64,000 nucleotides of DNA from contig JANPWX010000054.1 of NCBI GenBank assembly GCA_024734555.1, positions 6,570,495-6,634,494 on the forward strand, read 5' to 3'. Each line of letters opens with the position of its first letter. The first letter of the stretch is position 1. Position numbers and translations under genes: made by a program. The notes beneath the pieces are model-generated. The model made no database searches and was not told the origin of the DNA. It saw only the letters and a program-made list of their open reading frames with translations. The DNA comes from Trochalopteron elliotii (lineage: Eukaryota; Chordata; Aves; Passeriformes; Leiothrichidae). Below, one piece after another: positions 45,448 to 57,900 of this stretch.

Positions 45448-48400
45448 TTTGGCTAGTTTAATCCAGGTTTTATTCACAATGATTAAAATCTGGAAATATA
45501 CAAAAGAAGTTCTAGAGTATGAGTAGCAACACTCCCTTCTTGGCTCCCAGGAAGCAAGGCTCAGCCTTCTCTTCACCTTCCCCATAAATTCATAGTATAC
45601 AGATGGGGGGGAAAAAAAAGGGAAAAAAAATATATTGCTGCATGCAACCTTATTTCCAGTATTGCAACAAGGCTCAATCAGTTTAAACAGCATACTGGCC
45701 TCTTCCTTCTTTGGCATCAGTCACAAGAAACATTTTAAACCAGTAAGTTGTTAATATGTATGTTACTTTTAGCTGTTTGTTTATGTGTTTGGTAGCACTT
45801 AGGCTTCACTACTTTTAACTATTTCCTCCCAAAGACCAGCTCATCTGCCTGTTTCCTCTGTGTAGAGTCTTTGATAGTGAAATAGGACAGAAAAAAAAAT
45901 TAAGTGCTTTAAGTGCATGCATTTTTTCTTTAAAACCACTAAGCCTGGCAGAGTGATTCATTAACAGTCAAAAACTCCCAAACCGTTTTCTCTTTAAAAG
46001 AAAATCCAGTATTTATTTTGTACTTCAGTAAAAATAATATCTTCCATAACTTGTTATTAACTTGTACTGCACTTAAGTCTCACCAATAATTTCTGAAACC
46101 TGTACAGTCCTTACAGCTACCAGAACACAGCACCCCATCAAATTTGAGTGCAAATTTCCCCAATATGACATTAATGGGCGCAAGCAATCTCTTAATTTGG
46201 GTAAGGCTAGAGATGCAAAATCAAATGTCTGTGTACAAACTGATTTCAATCATATGCCATGAGAGTTTAATATATTAATGAAAAGGATTTTAAACAATAC
46301 AATTTCTCTAAATTCAATCACTGCTGCTCAACAGATACAGTTATGAAATATCACAATGAATATTAATGGCAGAGGCTTACACTACATTATTCTTGATATC
46401 TTGACACACAGAAAGATTTCACTATGGTAATTTGTTTGGAATATAATTAAAAGAACCGATCATAGAAAGAAAAACCAAAATCCCTGCAAAAACAAATCTG
46501 TGCCCTAGATTTCTAGAAATAGTCTATAAACTGGAAAAACTTCAATGAATTTGGAGATGTTGGGAAGTCTCACTTCATCTTATTTGAAAATATCAAATTT
46601 TCAGAAATAGCATGCATTGGAATAGAGACCTGTTTTAGTCATTTTACTTTATCACTTGCCTTAAGAAAAGTCAGTATTTTTCAAGAATTCTATTTTTAAT
46701 AAAAACAAAATTTGGAAAGAAAAATGAATGTGAGACATGAAGGTATTGACAATTTCTCTTGTCAACCATAAGTAATCTTACTTTTTTCCTGAGGTCTGAG
46801 AATGAGTTTGATTTTAAAAAAAATTTAAAAATTAACTGGAGCTATTAAAAGCTATTTTATAATAAAAGTTTGATGCACAAAACATCTGTATATGAAGCTA
46901 TAAACTTTATTCCAATTTGAACATTAATTTCTTCATCAAAATCTTTATGCTCTGTGGCACCCCGAACAGCAATCTACTCAAAATCTATTCACAACATCAG
47001 GACAAGGTCTAGACCAAGGTCACTTGTGTATGTATGTACTTGTTAACTTCAGGTATTATGAATGGTCCAGTAGAATATTTCACTGAGATGCCTTAGAGTG
47101 CCCACAGTAAAATGCACACAAATACTGGCCAGTTTAAGGTTCTGACTTGCTTTTTTATTCGGGGAAATTTTCTCCAATACCCAAAGATGACTGGTTTATG
47201 CATTCCTGTTCAGGGGCTCTGACACTTCATTTGTGTAAGGCATGAAGAGTGGTAACATCCTTTAATAACTAACCCATGCAAAATAAACAGAGAGAACATT
47301 TAATTCCATAGGAGCATGAGGCACCCCACAGATGTAACTCATCTACACCCACAAGGCAACCAGAGTGACTTATTCCACCCTCCCGAGGGGATATGGCCAC
47401 TTGCAGTCTGATCCGTGAGCTCCAGCCTCCACGCTCAGAGCAACAGAACACCTCTAAAAATACAGATCAAAGAAACACAGCGTGCCACGGTCTTTAGAAA
47501 ACATAACAAAAAATAATTTAAAAATCACAACGAGCATTTAGACAACACGCTTCATTTAATAATAAGAGTTATTTTTATTATCTTAGTGCCCAGGAGCTCT
47601 AGCCACCAATCAGGGCTCCCATCACAGCAGGACTGCACACCATGCAAAAGGCACCCTTTTAGCACAGCTTCTTCTGCGGCACTTCAGCCCCCAAACGAGG
47701 CTCTAAAGCTGCAAAAATTGAGCAGGGAGCAGGAGAGGCACAGAGCCAGGGGCTGCTGCCAGCTGGCCTCAGTGGAGGCCACGGCTCCCGGAAAGGAGCC
47801 GCCTGCGCTGGACCGCCTGCCCCATGCGGGCACCAACAGGAGGTCGCCCACCAGCTACTGGCTCCCTCCAGGATGGGTGGGAAGAGCAGATGCTTGCAGG
47901 AATACTTCAGGGCTGCAAACTGGAGCTTGGTTCTCCCTTCCAGGTTTTAGCTTTCCATCTTACTGCACACTTTGTGACAATACACAGCTGCCTTTTCTGC
48001 CAGGGATAAGTGTGACAGAAGTATCCTGTAGCCACACTAACCACAGGGGAGGAAACGCTTCAAGCTCCATGATACCTCCTCCCTGGCTGTACAGTGTAAA
48101 GTTCTCATGACCTGGTTTGACAGAAATGGAAATAATCCATTTCAGTTGAAACACAGGTTGTTCAAAGGGAAAAAAAAAAAAGCGTCTCCTAAGATCTGCA
48201 TTAGGGCTTTTAGTCTGTGGAAACCAGAGTTACCTTCTGCAAAACAGAAGCCTCAGAGCTCAGGGTACTTGGTCCAAAATGGAAGAACTAAGCAGCAGGA
48301 TGTAGTACAGCTGGTTTCAGCGGCAGTTCACACACTACCTCCTACCTCACAGAACATACAAGGGAGTTTTAAAAGTCTTGGGTTCTCCAGCGATCCCAAA

Positions 48401-50197
48401 CTACCCATCCCATACCTGGGACAGCACCAGGCAGCAATGGGGAGGAACAAGGCTTGAGGACTACTCTGTGTGATGGGTAGCCTTGGCCCTGTCATGCTTC
48501 CCCAGTGCCCTCAACCACAGACCAGCTGGAGACCAAGCCCTTCCAGTGTCTTTTCACTTCTCCAGGGCACGTAGCTGGAGATGTCAGAGGCCTCCAACCT
48601 CCCAAGACCATACAATGGATGAAGGGCTTTAGGCAGGAACCTGCATGGGCCTGCAGAACTAAGCTACCTTTGCTTGGGTCTTGCTTTCAAGACTCCTGAC
48701 TAGCTCCAGAGGCTGCTCTAACAGACAACAAGCGGTGCCCAATGTAGGGAAGGTTACGTGCAATTCAAGTTTTAATTCAGTGAGAATCTACCTGCCCCCA
48801 GCAACAGATGCTCTTGTACTAATAGGAAAACAAGTTTATGCAAATCAAAATATTGTGGTTTTAATCACTTGATCCAATCTATTTAAAAGCTGGGTTTATT
48901 ATTTTCTGCTAATTGTGAGGCTGTGGATCTGTCTTATTTTCCTAGGCAGGAGGGCCAGTTAAAGCAATCTTTCCTGCCTCCACGCCTGCCACACAGCTTT
49001 GCTTCCAAATCCTCTGCTGCTGCCCATGTGCTGCTCATGCATGATTGGTGCAGGCACACAGGGAAACAGACGAGGGAAAAACCGTATAAGAAACACAAAA
49101 GGGTTTTTTTGTTTTCATCCTCATCAGTTCAGCAGTCTGATTCATTGTGCACCTGCACAAATATTTATGCTAAGACAGCATAAGGATGGGAAGAACATGC
49201 AGCAGGGAACCGAGAGGCTTAAGTAGTCCTGACATCACAAAACCACAGGATGGAAAGAGGGATTGTCCACCTTTCTCACAGAGCAGCATGTTCACACTGG
49301 GCATCATGGTACAGCTCCCCTCAGTATTAATGGCATCATTTATTCCTGTCCAGGAGAAGTGAATGAAAAAAGCCATAAAAGATGCTGACCCCTATATAAG
49401 CCACGCACCATGGTGCAGTGACAGCCCCTTGCTTCCAAAGCCATCCTACCTTTCCTGATGCCCGTTAGCCCTGTGTTAGTGGCACACAACCAGCACCACC
49501 TCCAGGACACAATTTATCTATTCCTTTGAGAGACAGTGAGAACAGCCACAGGTGGGACCCAGCGCACCTACACACCTTCCCCTCTGTTCCTCCTGCTAGC
49601 ACAGAGGATGGGGGAAAGGGAAGGAATGCAGCAATGCCAGGGACACCACAGTCAAAGCCCTGTGTTTCTAGCACCAAAGCTTGCACACTTGCACATTCTC
49701 CACCTTATTTTCCAAAAGTCACCATGCCACTAGCCAATGAATGGAGCTTCAGCAAGCTCAGGATTGAATCAAGTGAGGCTGGTAAGAGGCATTCAATTCA
49801 ATGGGACTTAGAGGAAAAAAGAATGCACATGAAGGTGTCTGAACACATTGGCTATGCTACATAAATATAAAAACTCAGAAAAATAGCTTCTCTTGTACAC
49901 TTGTCAATGTCAGAAGAATATTCTACAGGGGGAAAAAAAAGTGTTTTTAGACAACCAGCTTGTTGCATTGTTCTGAGGTGTATGAAAATACTCTTAGTTT
50001 TTTGTGGGAACTTTGAAGGTGCCTGGAAACTCTAAGAAAAGTTTACAGTCTGAAGCCTGTTGAGCTGAGCTCAAAGGGAGGTCCTGGCCCTCCATCTGCT
50101 TAGCTGGGGTGTTCCCAATGTTCCTTCCATTGATGCGGAAACCAGGCAGTCATGGCCAGTGGTATCAATCATAGCTAAGTCAGCTGAAAATGAACTT

Positions 50198-50268
50198 TAA
50201 CAAGAAAACAAACAAACAAACAACCAGTCACAATAAAAACATTCCAAAAAACCCCACAAAAGTCTTCT
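50198..50268 (+). repeat. (AAAC)n and A/C-rich tract
   Basis: The tract starts with AAACAAACAAACAAAC (about 50,205-50,224) and continues as A/C-rich sequence including AAAAAACCCC. It is the clearest AAAC microsatellite in the window. Confidence 0.88.
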
Positions 50269-51599
50269 CTCAATCTAGTGATCAAATTCTGCTGCCCAGT
50301 AGGAGGGAAGGCGCGGGGTGTAAATTTGGACACAATTATATTTAAGTGATTCTATTCAAAGGACCATTTCTAGTGAACACTTTATTGGTATGATTTAAGT
50401 AAACAGTTTCAAGTACAACAGAAAGACAATTACATTCTAACCATAAGCACAGTGCAGCAAAACTGCAAGAACTCCTTGCAGATACTCAAGTACCACTGCC
50501 AGGCACTGCAATCACACCTGCAGCAGCCCAGGGGCAGTGCTTCTCAGGGCTCCTGGTGTTCACCAGTGTGCTGCATTCTGGAGCTGTGCTCCCCAAGGCC
50601 CAGAGCCACGGGAGCCTCACACCTGAGGCAGACACCCAGCACCACAGCTGGGGCTGCCCTGCCCACACTGCAGTCCCAACATGCCCGTGTGTGTTAGCAA
50701 CTTCTCCCATTGTGGACAACAAACTGAGAGCATAGGAACTCAAAAGGGTAGCCTTGCAAGACTGCATGTTAAAGCTGTGAATGTCTGCCATTGCAGCACC
50801 TTTCTGGAGCAGGGCATTGGTGTCACGTTCACTTGTCTAAGCAAACTGGCAGTAACTTCTGGTCATCAAAACTTCTAAGCCATTAATTTATCAAGATTAG
50901 AGTCTATTAACCAAAACCCAAGAGATTAAGGTTGAATTATGTATAAAAAAATATTTGAACATTTTAAAACATATTCTGACATGTTATGCTTTTAGCAATA
51001 ATTACATCATAGGATATGTGTTTGACACTTATTTTCTAGTGTTCAAAAAATATTTCAGTTGCTAGCTCTTTGCCATCTGTTTCCCATCATTATTTCATTA
51101 AAATAGTTTTCATCTCCCTTATAGTAGAAGAGCAAGACTGCTTTCTATGTGACTGGATTATCACCTCCCTTACTTAAGCAGCATCATTCCAATATTATTT
51201 TTTTCATTTATTTTTTGAAGAGGCATATGTACCTCCTCCAAACTCCACCCAGCAAGAGCTAACAAAGCAAGCTTGTTAAAACCAGCTAAATACATCTCCT
51301 TCTCTCCACCTGTCAAGAACACTTCTCCAAAGTCTCTGAGGAAACTAAATCAAATAACTCGTCTGCTGCAATAAGCATGGGGATTTTCCTCTCTGAAAGG
51401 GAAAACTCACACTTGAATACACCTTGGATGAAAACCAAGGTCCAATGTACAATATGTAGCTTACACCACACAAAACACCATTCCCAGGCAAAACACTAGA
51501 GCTCAACAGCTTACACTGCTGTGAGTACCTGTGCAGGGGCAAAGTCGCCCACATACAAGGAAGAGGTGGTTTCTGAGCAGTTATCAGGAGCGAGTGCAA

Positions 51600-51930
51600 T
51601 AATTCTTACCTGGAAAATGCTGTTTGCAGCTGCTCACCGATTTGTCAGCACACACGCTGCTCTCACCTCATGATTTATGATGCTCTCTCCAGCACTGAGA
51701 CTTCTATTACTGTCCTCGTTTATTGCCTGCAGCTGTCATTCTCACCAACAATTCTACAGTTGTTTGTAGGTGAGGTATCAAAGGTATTTAGTGTGCACCT
51801 AGAGACGTAATTTTAATCAAACCTACTCACAGGCAGCATTTAAACGTTAGAACAACTGCACAGAGCGCAGCAATTAATGTGAACTTGACCAACCAAAATT
51901 ATGACAGCCAGAAACGTTTACTCATAAATG
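51600..51930. promoter_or_regulatory. Possible conserved stretch rich in splice-like signals
   Basis: Three minus-strand donor-like sites lie close together (TTCCAG then GTAAGAAT at about 51,609; ATCG then GTGAGC at about 51,637; CATGAG then GTGAGAG at about 51,666). On the plus strand a good acceptor (CCTCGTTTATTGCCTGCAG, ending 51,732) and donor (TTGTAG then GTGAGG at about 51,769) bracket a 36-nt piece. Further right, TGAACTTGACC (about 51,882) forms two adjacent nuclear-receptor-like half sites on the minus strand. This may be exonic, regulatory or neither. Confidence 0.2.
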
Positions 51931-52757
51931 CCTCAAAAGGATGGATGTCCAACAAGGCCTGTGAACACCTGCTGATTTGTAAATGAAGATAAAAATAGTA
52001 CCCATAGATCACAAAGCCTTCCGACAGGTATTTGAGTGCACAATAAACGTTAGCACAAGTTCAGCAATTTCACTTTCTGTGGCCAAAATGTCGCTATGGC
52101 AGTAAATGCAGCTACACCTTTCTCACCAGGTATTTTTCTCAGCCAGCTATTTTCCCCTTAAACTAGTCAGGCTTTCCAGCATCTCGTCAAAAGCTGCTGA
52201 ATCTGCCCAGTTCAGAATAATGACAGTGGAAGGAGAAAAAATTTTCCATCCAAAAATTTCACATTTAGAGATCTCAGCATTTTCTAGACATTAAAATTTT
52301 GCAAATCAGAAGGTTCTGACCCACTGCAGTCTTAACTTTTTTGGAAGCCACAAGTTGCTCAATGATTTGAGAAACAGGCAAGCAGTGTTACTAAGTGTGG
52401 CTACCAATTGGACTACCCTGTTTTGAGAAAGGGTGGCAAACACCCTCCGTGGGTGAATTGGACCTAACATGGCACAAAAATGCAGCAGCAAGTGAGAAAC
52501 AAGTCCTGGAGCTGAGCCTGATAGTACTTTCATGTGTACTCTAAAGCTCCAACTCCTTAAGTGAACCAATTATAACAGCATCTCTGTCCATTTAATGAGT
52601 TTCTAGTGCTTGTGAGCCAAGATGAAACCTGAAAATATGAACCCTAAACAGGGTAGTAAAGGCAGATTTTGCAAAAGGATTCAAGTTTATTATTATTTAA
52701 AATTATTTGATGTGCCTGGATTCTAATGGCTAAATACTTTAAGGCTGGCAACCTTAA

Positions 52758-52781
52758 ATTAGTCTAATCATTAGTCTAAGC
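52758..52781 (+). repeat. 12-bp tandem duplication of homeodomain cores
   Basis: ATTAGTCTAATC is followed directly by ATTAGTCTAAGC (11 of 12 identical). Each unit is itself nearly palindromic, and the junction makes TAATCATTA, two TAAT cores facing each other with one base between. Confidence 0.85.
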
Positions 52782-54639
52782 ACCAGAATCCACTTCCTGT
52801 ATTGAAAGTTCTTTTATTCAAGACTATCCACACTGCATGGCTTGAAAACGGCACTCAAGGCAAAAACAATTGTGAGTTTATAAGCAAAAGGTAGCCTGAA
52901 GGCCGTCACTGTCACAGCCAAGCTTGATTTATAGCTCAACAGATAGTGTCAAAATATAAACTACAAATTAAACACAACTCTAAGTAGAAAAAAATGATGG
53001 TTTTACACTACAATGATAAACTACCAAAGAAGCTCTGGTGTTTGCAAGTTGTGAATACTTGCAATATACGCAGATACTGACTGATCCTATTACATCCCCA
53101 TGCTCCAGTTCCTTCAGCCAAGATGATGGGGTCACATTGAGAGAGTAGTGCAGAAGGTGGACTCACTAATTGTGAGCCCACATTAAACCACGAGTTGGTG
53201 TGCAAGAGTCTCCTTTCAGGTTAAGGAACAGAATCTCCTTGTAGAAAGAACACTAACTGTAGCACATTTCAGAATTCAGGAATCTTCTAGTTATTTAAAA
53301 CCACAATGTACCATTTGTTTCCCATAACATTTATTAGGAAAATAGATCAGAATTGGTCACATATGCCTCATTAGGAAAAAAAAATCCACTATAAAAAAGC
53401 TGACTTTACCTATATTTTTAAACTTAAGGCAGCTGAGAGGTCATTTAAAGTATAATTGCTCTTAAATTCAAATACAGATACACATTCTATCCTCAGATGG
53501 TGTCTCTAGGATCTGATCACTCAAGCATGTGTATGATTCTTCACTGACAAACCACCTGACTACTTGTGCAACTTGCATTACTCATAAGAAATCCTTGGCA
53601 CAGGCAGACCAACATATGTTAATTACTGGGCTGCATTATAATAGGTCTGACATCTTGTTTTTCATCCAGGGTTTAAAATAAAAGGAAACAAGTCTCTTTC
53701 AATACAAAAGTACATATTTTTGCATCTCAGGCTAAAAATATTCTACGTTAAAAACACAACTCCCAAAGAAACCTTGCTTCTGCAGTGTTCCTTTTTTTGG
53801 GGGGTTAGCCTTACTAAACAATGAAGGAAAGCAAAGAGAGGTTGATGTTTCATTTACTCCAAAATATTCCTAAATTGGGTGCAACAGGCAAAATGGGAGC
53901 TTGACTTCCCAGCATTTCATTTCTTGTATAAACACTTTTTCAGGTAATGTTGGCTGCCAGTTTCTACAGCAAAATAAGGTATAAATTCATGAACACTGAG
54001 GAGGTCCATGACTAGAGCAAATACATACTTTCAAATATATTTTTATTTTTCATACGGCAGGAGGTATGTACTATTTCTTTATTTTATGATTTAATATGCT
54101 GGGATAGTGCTAGGACAAGATGCTGGCAACATTACAAGTATTTTTGATTTACATTTCTCTTTATTGAGAAAGAGATACTGAGAGCCACAGCTGCAATTTC
54201 AGAAAAAGGAGTAAGACTCCACACTGACATGCTGTTTCTTTTTGGTGACCAAATTCAAATTTTTAAATCTGAATTTCAAATTGTGTGACACCATAAAACT
54301 GCTAGAAATATGTGAAGTTTCATTGAAATTTTCAAACCACTGATACTCTAAAATTAGGCATTGGTACCAAAATTTCTTGTACAAAAGGTGCTGCAAAAAA
54401 GTTTATGCATTGAATGATTTATACATACGTTTAGGACGCAAAACCTTTAAGAATGCACTGAAAATGCTGTCTCAGAAGTTTGGGGTTTTGTGTCTTTTTC
54501 CAAAGTGATTAAACAAGTGTATCACACGCCTATGAGCAGAAAGCTGCTGGGCATCCATCGTTCCCTCCTTGCCCACCCCAGACTCCCTGCACTGGGTGCT
54601 GTGCCGAGGCAGCGCTGGTCCCTCTCCCAAGGCAGAGTG

Positions 54640-54860
54640 CCAGCCAAGAAGCTCCAGCCAGGAGCAGACAGATGGTGGCCAATAAGGAAACTATCACAGC
54701 GTCTTAGTCACCATGGCACAGCCTGGGCAGCACACAATAGCAGCCTGACTATCATCGACTTTATCCTCGTTTCAGCCCGTTCATGTGTTTACCTGCATTT
54801 GCCGGGTGCTCCCAGCTCCGGGCACACAGACTCCGAGATGTCTTGGCTGAGCCACTCCAG
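54640..54860. promoter_or_regulatory. Possible regulatory element with RFX-like and CCAAT boxes
   Basis: GGCCAAT (54,677-54,683) is a CCAAT box of NF-Y type, followed by GTCACCATGGCACA (54,707-54,720), which differs from the palindromic RFX X-box in its last bases. Several CpGs survive here. A 138-codon plus-strand open frame (54,490-54,906) covers the patch but looks like a GC-driven chance frame and matches nothing I know. Confidence 0.25.
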
Positions 54861-54909
54861 TGGCATGGAGCTTACAAGGACCCATTATAGCCCATTAGAG
54901 AGCTAAAGG

Positions 54910-57900
54910 CAGATATCCAAAGGTTACAAAACACTGCCTTAAATGCAGCATACCAGCCACCACTCTGTGGGAGCAGCTATGCTCTAGAGTAGCTAAGAGG
55001 AAACATGCCAAAGTCTTAAAAATAGGTGTTCCAAGTACCAATTAGTTAACAAAAGAAACATCTATGGACAAATCTTACATTTTCAGTATTTTTTGTATTT
55101 ATTTGGGGATAAAACAACCTTGCTTAAGGATAAGACAAGCAGCACAATTTAAGGCACTCATTTGTTTCTCCCCAGCCAGTTCCTCAAAGCTCTGCTCTGA
55201 ACTCTCCAGCAGCAGATGCTGCCACTACCTCAACCTTGTCCTTCTCTTCCCTGCAGACCCTACACCTCTCAGGTGCTTTTCAGTTGGTTCCTTCACAAAA
55301 GAACAATCTGCCATAAATACAGGTAGAATGAAAATGATTGCAAATATTTTCAGAACCCATTTTAATCAAAAAAACCTCTGAAGCGCTAACCATCCATAGC
55401 ACTGCCCTTTGCAGAAAGAACCACTGCCTCACCCAAGCCTGTGCAGCACCGAGCACCATCTGGTCTGTGCCCCAGGGGGCCTTTCCACTATCCCAACCTG
55501 CACAGCTCCAGCCAGTGCCACCAACACTGGAACCCAGCAGCTCTGCTCTCCCTGCCACACAGACTGCGAGGACACAGCAATTTCATCTGGATGTTTTAAA
55601 TTATTTATCTTCTGTCCTGTTGCTGACTCCTTCTGAAGCATAAACCATCTCCGAATGGCCATCCCTTTATGTGTAATTCATACCCAAAGATCACTCGGAA
55701 TGCAAGGACTGGTCACCAAAGAAAGCATTTATAATGCTCACACAAGTCCAAGCATGGCATCTTTCATATCTAAACTGTACCTTTGCTAAACACCCCGTTT
55801 AAGTATTTGTTAACAACAAACGTTGCAAAGGTTCCCCTGGATTCATTCTGTACTCTCTCTTGCTGGTCACCAACAGCTGGTGTTTCACTCATCCTTTGCT
55901 AAAGAATAACAAGGCCAAATGAAACAGTGACTCCTGAGCTACACATAAACAAGCAAGCGCACGGTGCAGAGGTGGGACTTTGTTTAGTGGAGTTTGAAGC
56001 CCTCCTGGGTATCCAGCTTCCCACATAACTCCTGTCTGCCTCTTGCCACAGAGCCCGGAGCAGCAGGATGACAGAGCCCCCCGGTTTCTCCTTCCTTCCA
56101 GTCCCACCTCAGAGCAGCTGGGATTGGGGAATGAAAGCCAGGGCTGAGCAGAGCTGAGTAAGACCTTCCTCTGTGAGGGCTCCCCACAGCCACATGAATT
56201 GCTGTAGCAGAAGCAGCAGGTTCAGAGCCACCGATGCAGCCCAGGCAAAGCAGAGGGCAAATCACTGAGAAAGGACACAGCACCCACACACTTGTATTAT
56301 ATATTTATACAAGCTGCAGGAAGAAGATGGGAGCCCAAGTGCTTTAACTTGCAAGGCTGATTTAACGAAGTCTGAGAGGGCTCTGCTAGTGACCCAAAAT
56401 AACTTCTCCTTACATAATACTGTTATGATTTTAATGTGAGAGATGTCAGAGTATTACAGTGCCAAAAGCCAAAGCTACGCATTCATTTGGAAAGCTAGCA
56501 GGCTCTCATCTCTAATGGTATCTAACTCCAGCTGGATTACAACCCAATACTTTTTAAAACAGTGATGTAGATTTTTGGAGAAATCTCACACTTGAGAGAA
56601 CAAGCAAAGACTCAAGTACAGTTCCTGAAACAAACATCTAAAAGCAGGACTGATAGCTGCTCTAAGTCTCACCAGGTGAGACATATCAGAGTGGATATCT
56701 CAGAATCAAAAAGAGACTTGTGAATGGGACCCATGTGAACACTAGTTCGTAGAGAAACAGCCTTGACAGCACAACACACATTGAATTTGCCTTTTTAGTC
56801 ACAGAACTACCATCCACATCTGCACGTAAGTGCCCATTGCAACTCAGCATCTTGGTTTTCTGTGAAACAGAAAGATAAGGTTTTGTGGTTTTGTAAAGCA
56901 CCTAAAGCAGAGTGAACTGAGTGTGCAGATAGTCAGGATCACAAAAGCATGTACAGGATGACAGTTCACTGGCTTGACATCCTTTAGAACAAGAATTCCA
57001 GTTAAAAAAAAAAAAAAAAGTTGAATTAAATATAAAGTGCATCAACCTGTGCTAAGTGGAGAAGAGAAGCTTTACTTGAAAAGGCTTGGGGAAAGCCTTG
57101 GGTTGCTGTAAGGGAGACCTAAGCATAAGCTGTGTAACAGCTGTAAAGAAGTTAGAAGTTAACTTCAGTGATCCTACTGCTGGGAAAAGAGTTATAAGCA
57201 TTAAACAAACACAGAATTTACAAGAAGGACACTAAGAGACTAGGTAGAGTGCCTGACAACCCTATCATTCTTCTTTTCCCCTGCAAACCTGTGGGATAAT
57301 AAAACTCTTCTCTCTTTCATCTATGGGTAGATGTACAAACAAACTGCTCTTCCAAGAATTCAGTGTCAACAAAGTCTCTAAAACTGCTTTATTGAGCATC
57401 TTCTTGCTCCTTTTTTTTTTTAGGGAGAGGTGGGGTTGACACAGTTTGGCAGGATAGGGGGAGATATCAAATGGCCCTTCCGTCCACCTGAAAATATATA
57501 ATAGTTTTAAAACTGTGTTTATTGTCAAAAATAGTTTAGCTGCAGGAACTTGTATTTTGCAATGTATTTTAAGCAAATGCATTCTCTAAGAAAATTTTCA
57601 TGTTTAAAAGGCTTCTTTTTGTCATTTACAATAGCCAAGATCTTAGAGATGTGCAACACTAAGGAAAGCTAAGGCTTATGTGAAAACAATGATATGTAAG
57701 GTATTTCTTATTTTCACATTAATCTATGGGGGCACCCCACCTTCAGGCTGCACAAGTGGAAGTGCTGTTCAAACTGGGCACAGACACGGTCTGGGCATAG
57801 ACACAGCAGGACAGCAGTTGATGAATTTCTGTCATATCCTCAAGAAAGTGGCTGTAGTTGGAGGGGTGGAGGTCTTGCAACTCAGGGCTCAAGCCTCTCC

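Larger units (their letters stand above)
42670..51595. other. No gene seen; GC-rich patches
   Basis: Patches at 42,880-43,230, 47,680-47,900 and 50,480-50,690 are GC-richer. The 47.6-48.1 kb patch carries a 174-codon plus-strand frame and about eight CpGs near 47,770-47,850, but the protein is low in recognisable order and has no family resemblance. I treat all as chance frames in GC-rich DNA. Confidence 0.5.

Noticed and set aside
47586..48110. 174-codon plus-strand open frame
   Set aside because: No recognisable domain, GC-rich local composition, and one frame of this length is about what chance gives for 64 kb in six frames.
54105..54135. Sequence resembling miR-31 (CAAGATG then TGGCA)
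   Set aside because: The seed region differs and no complementary arm is present.
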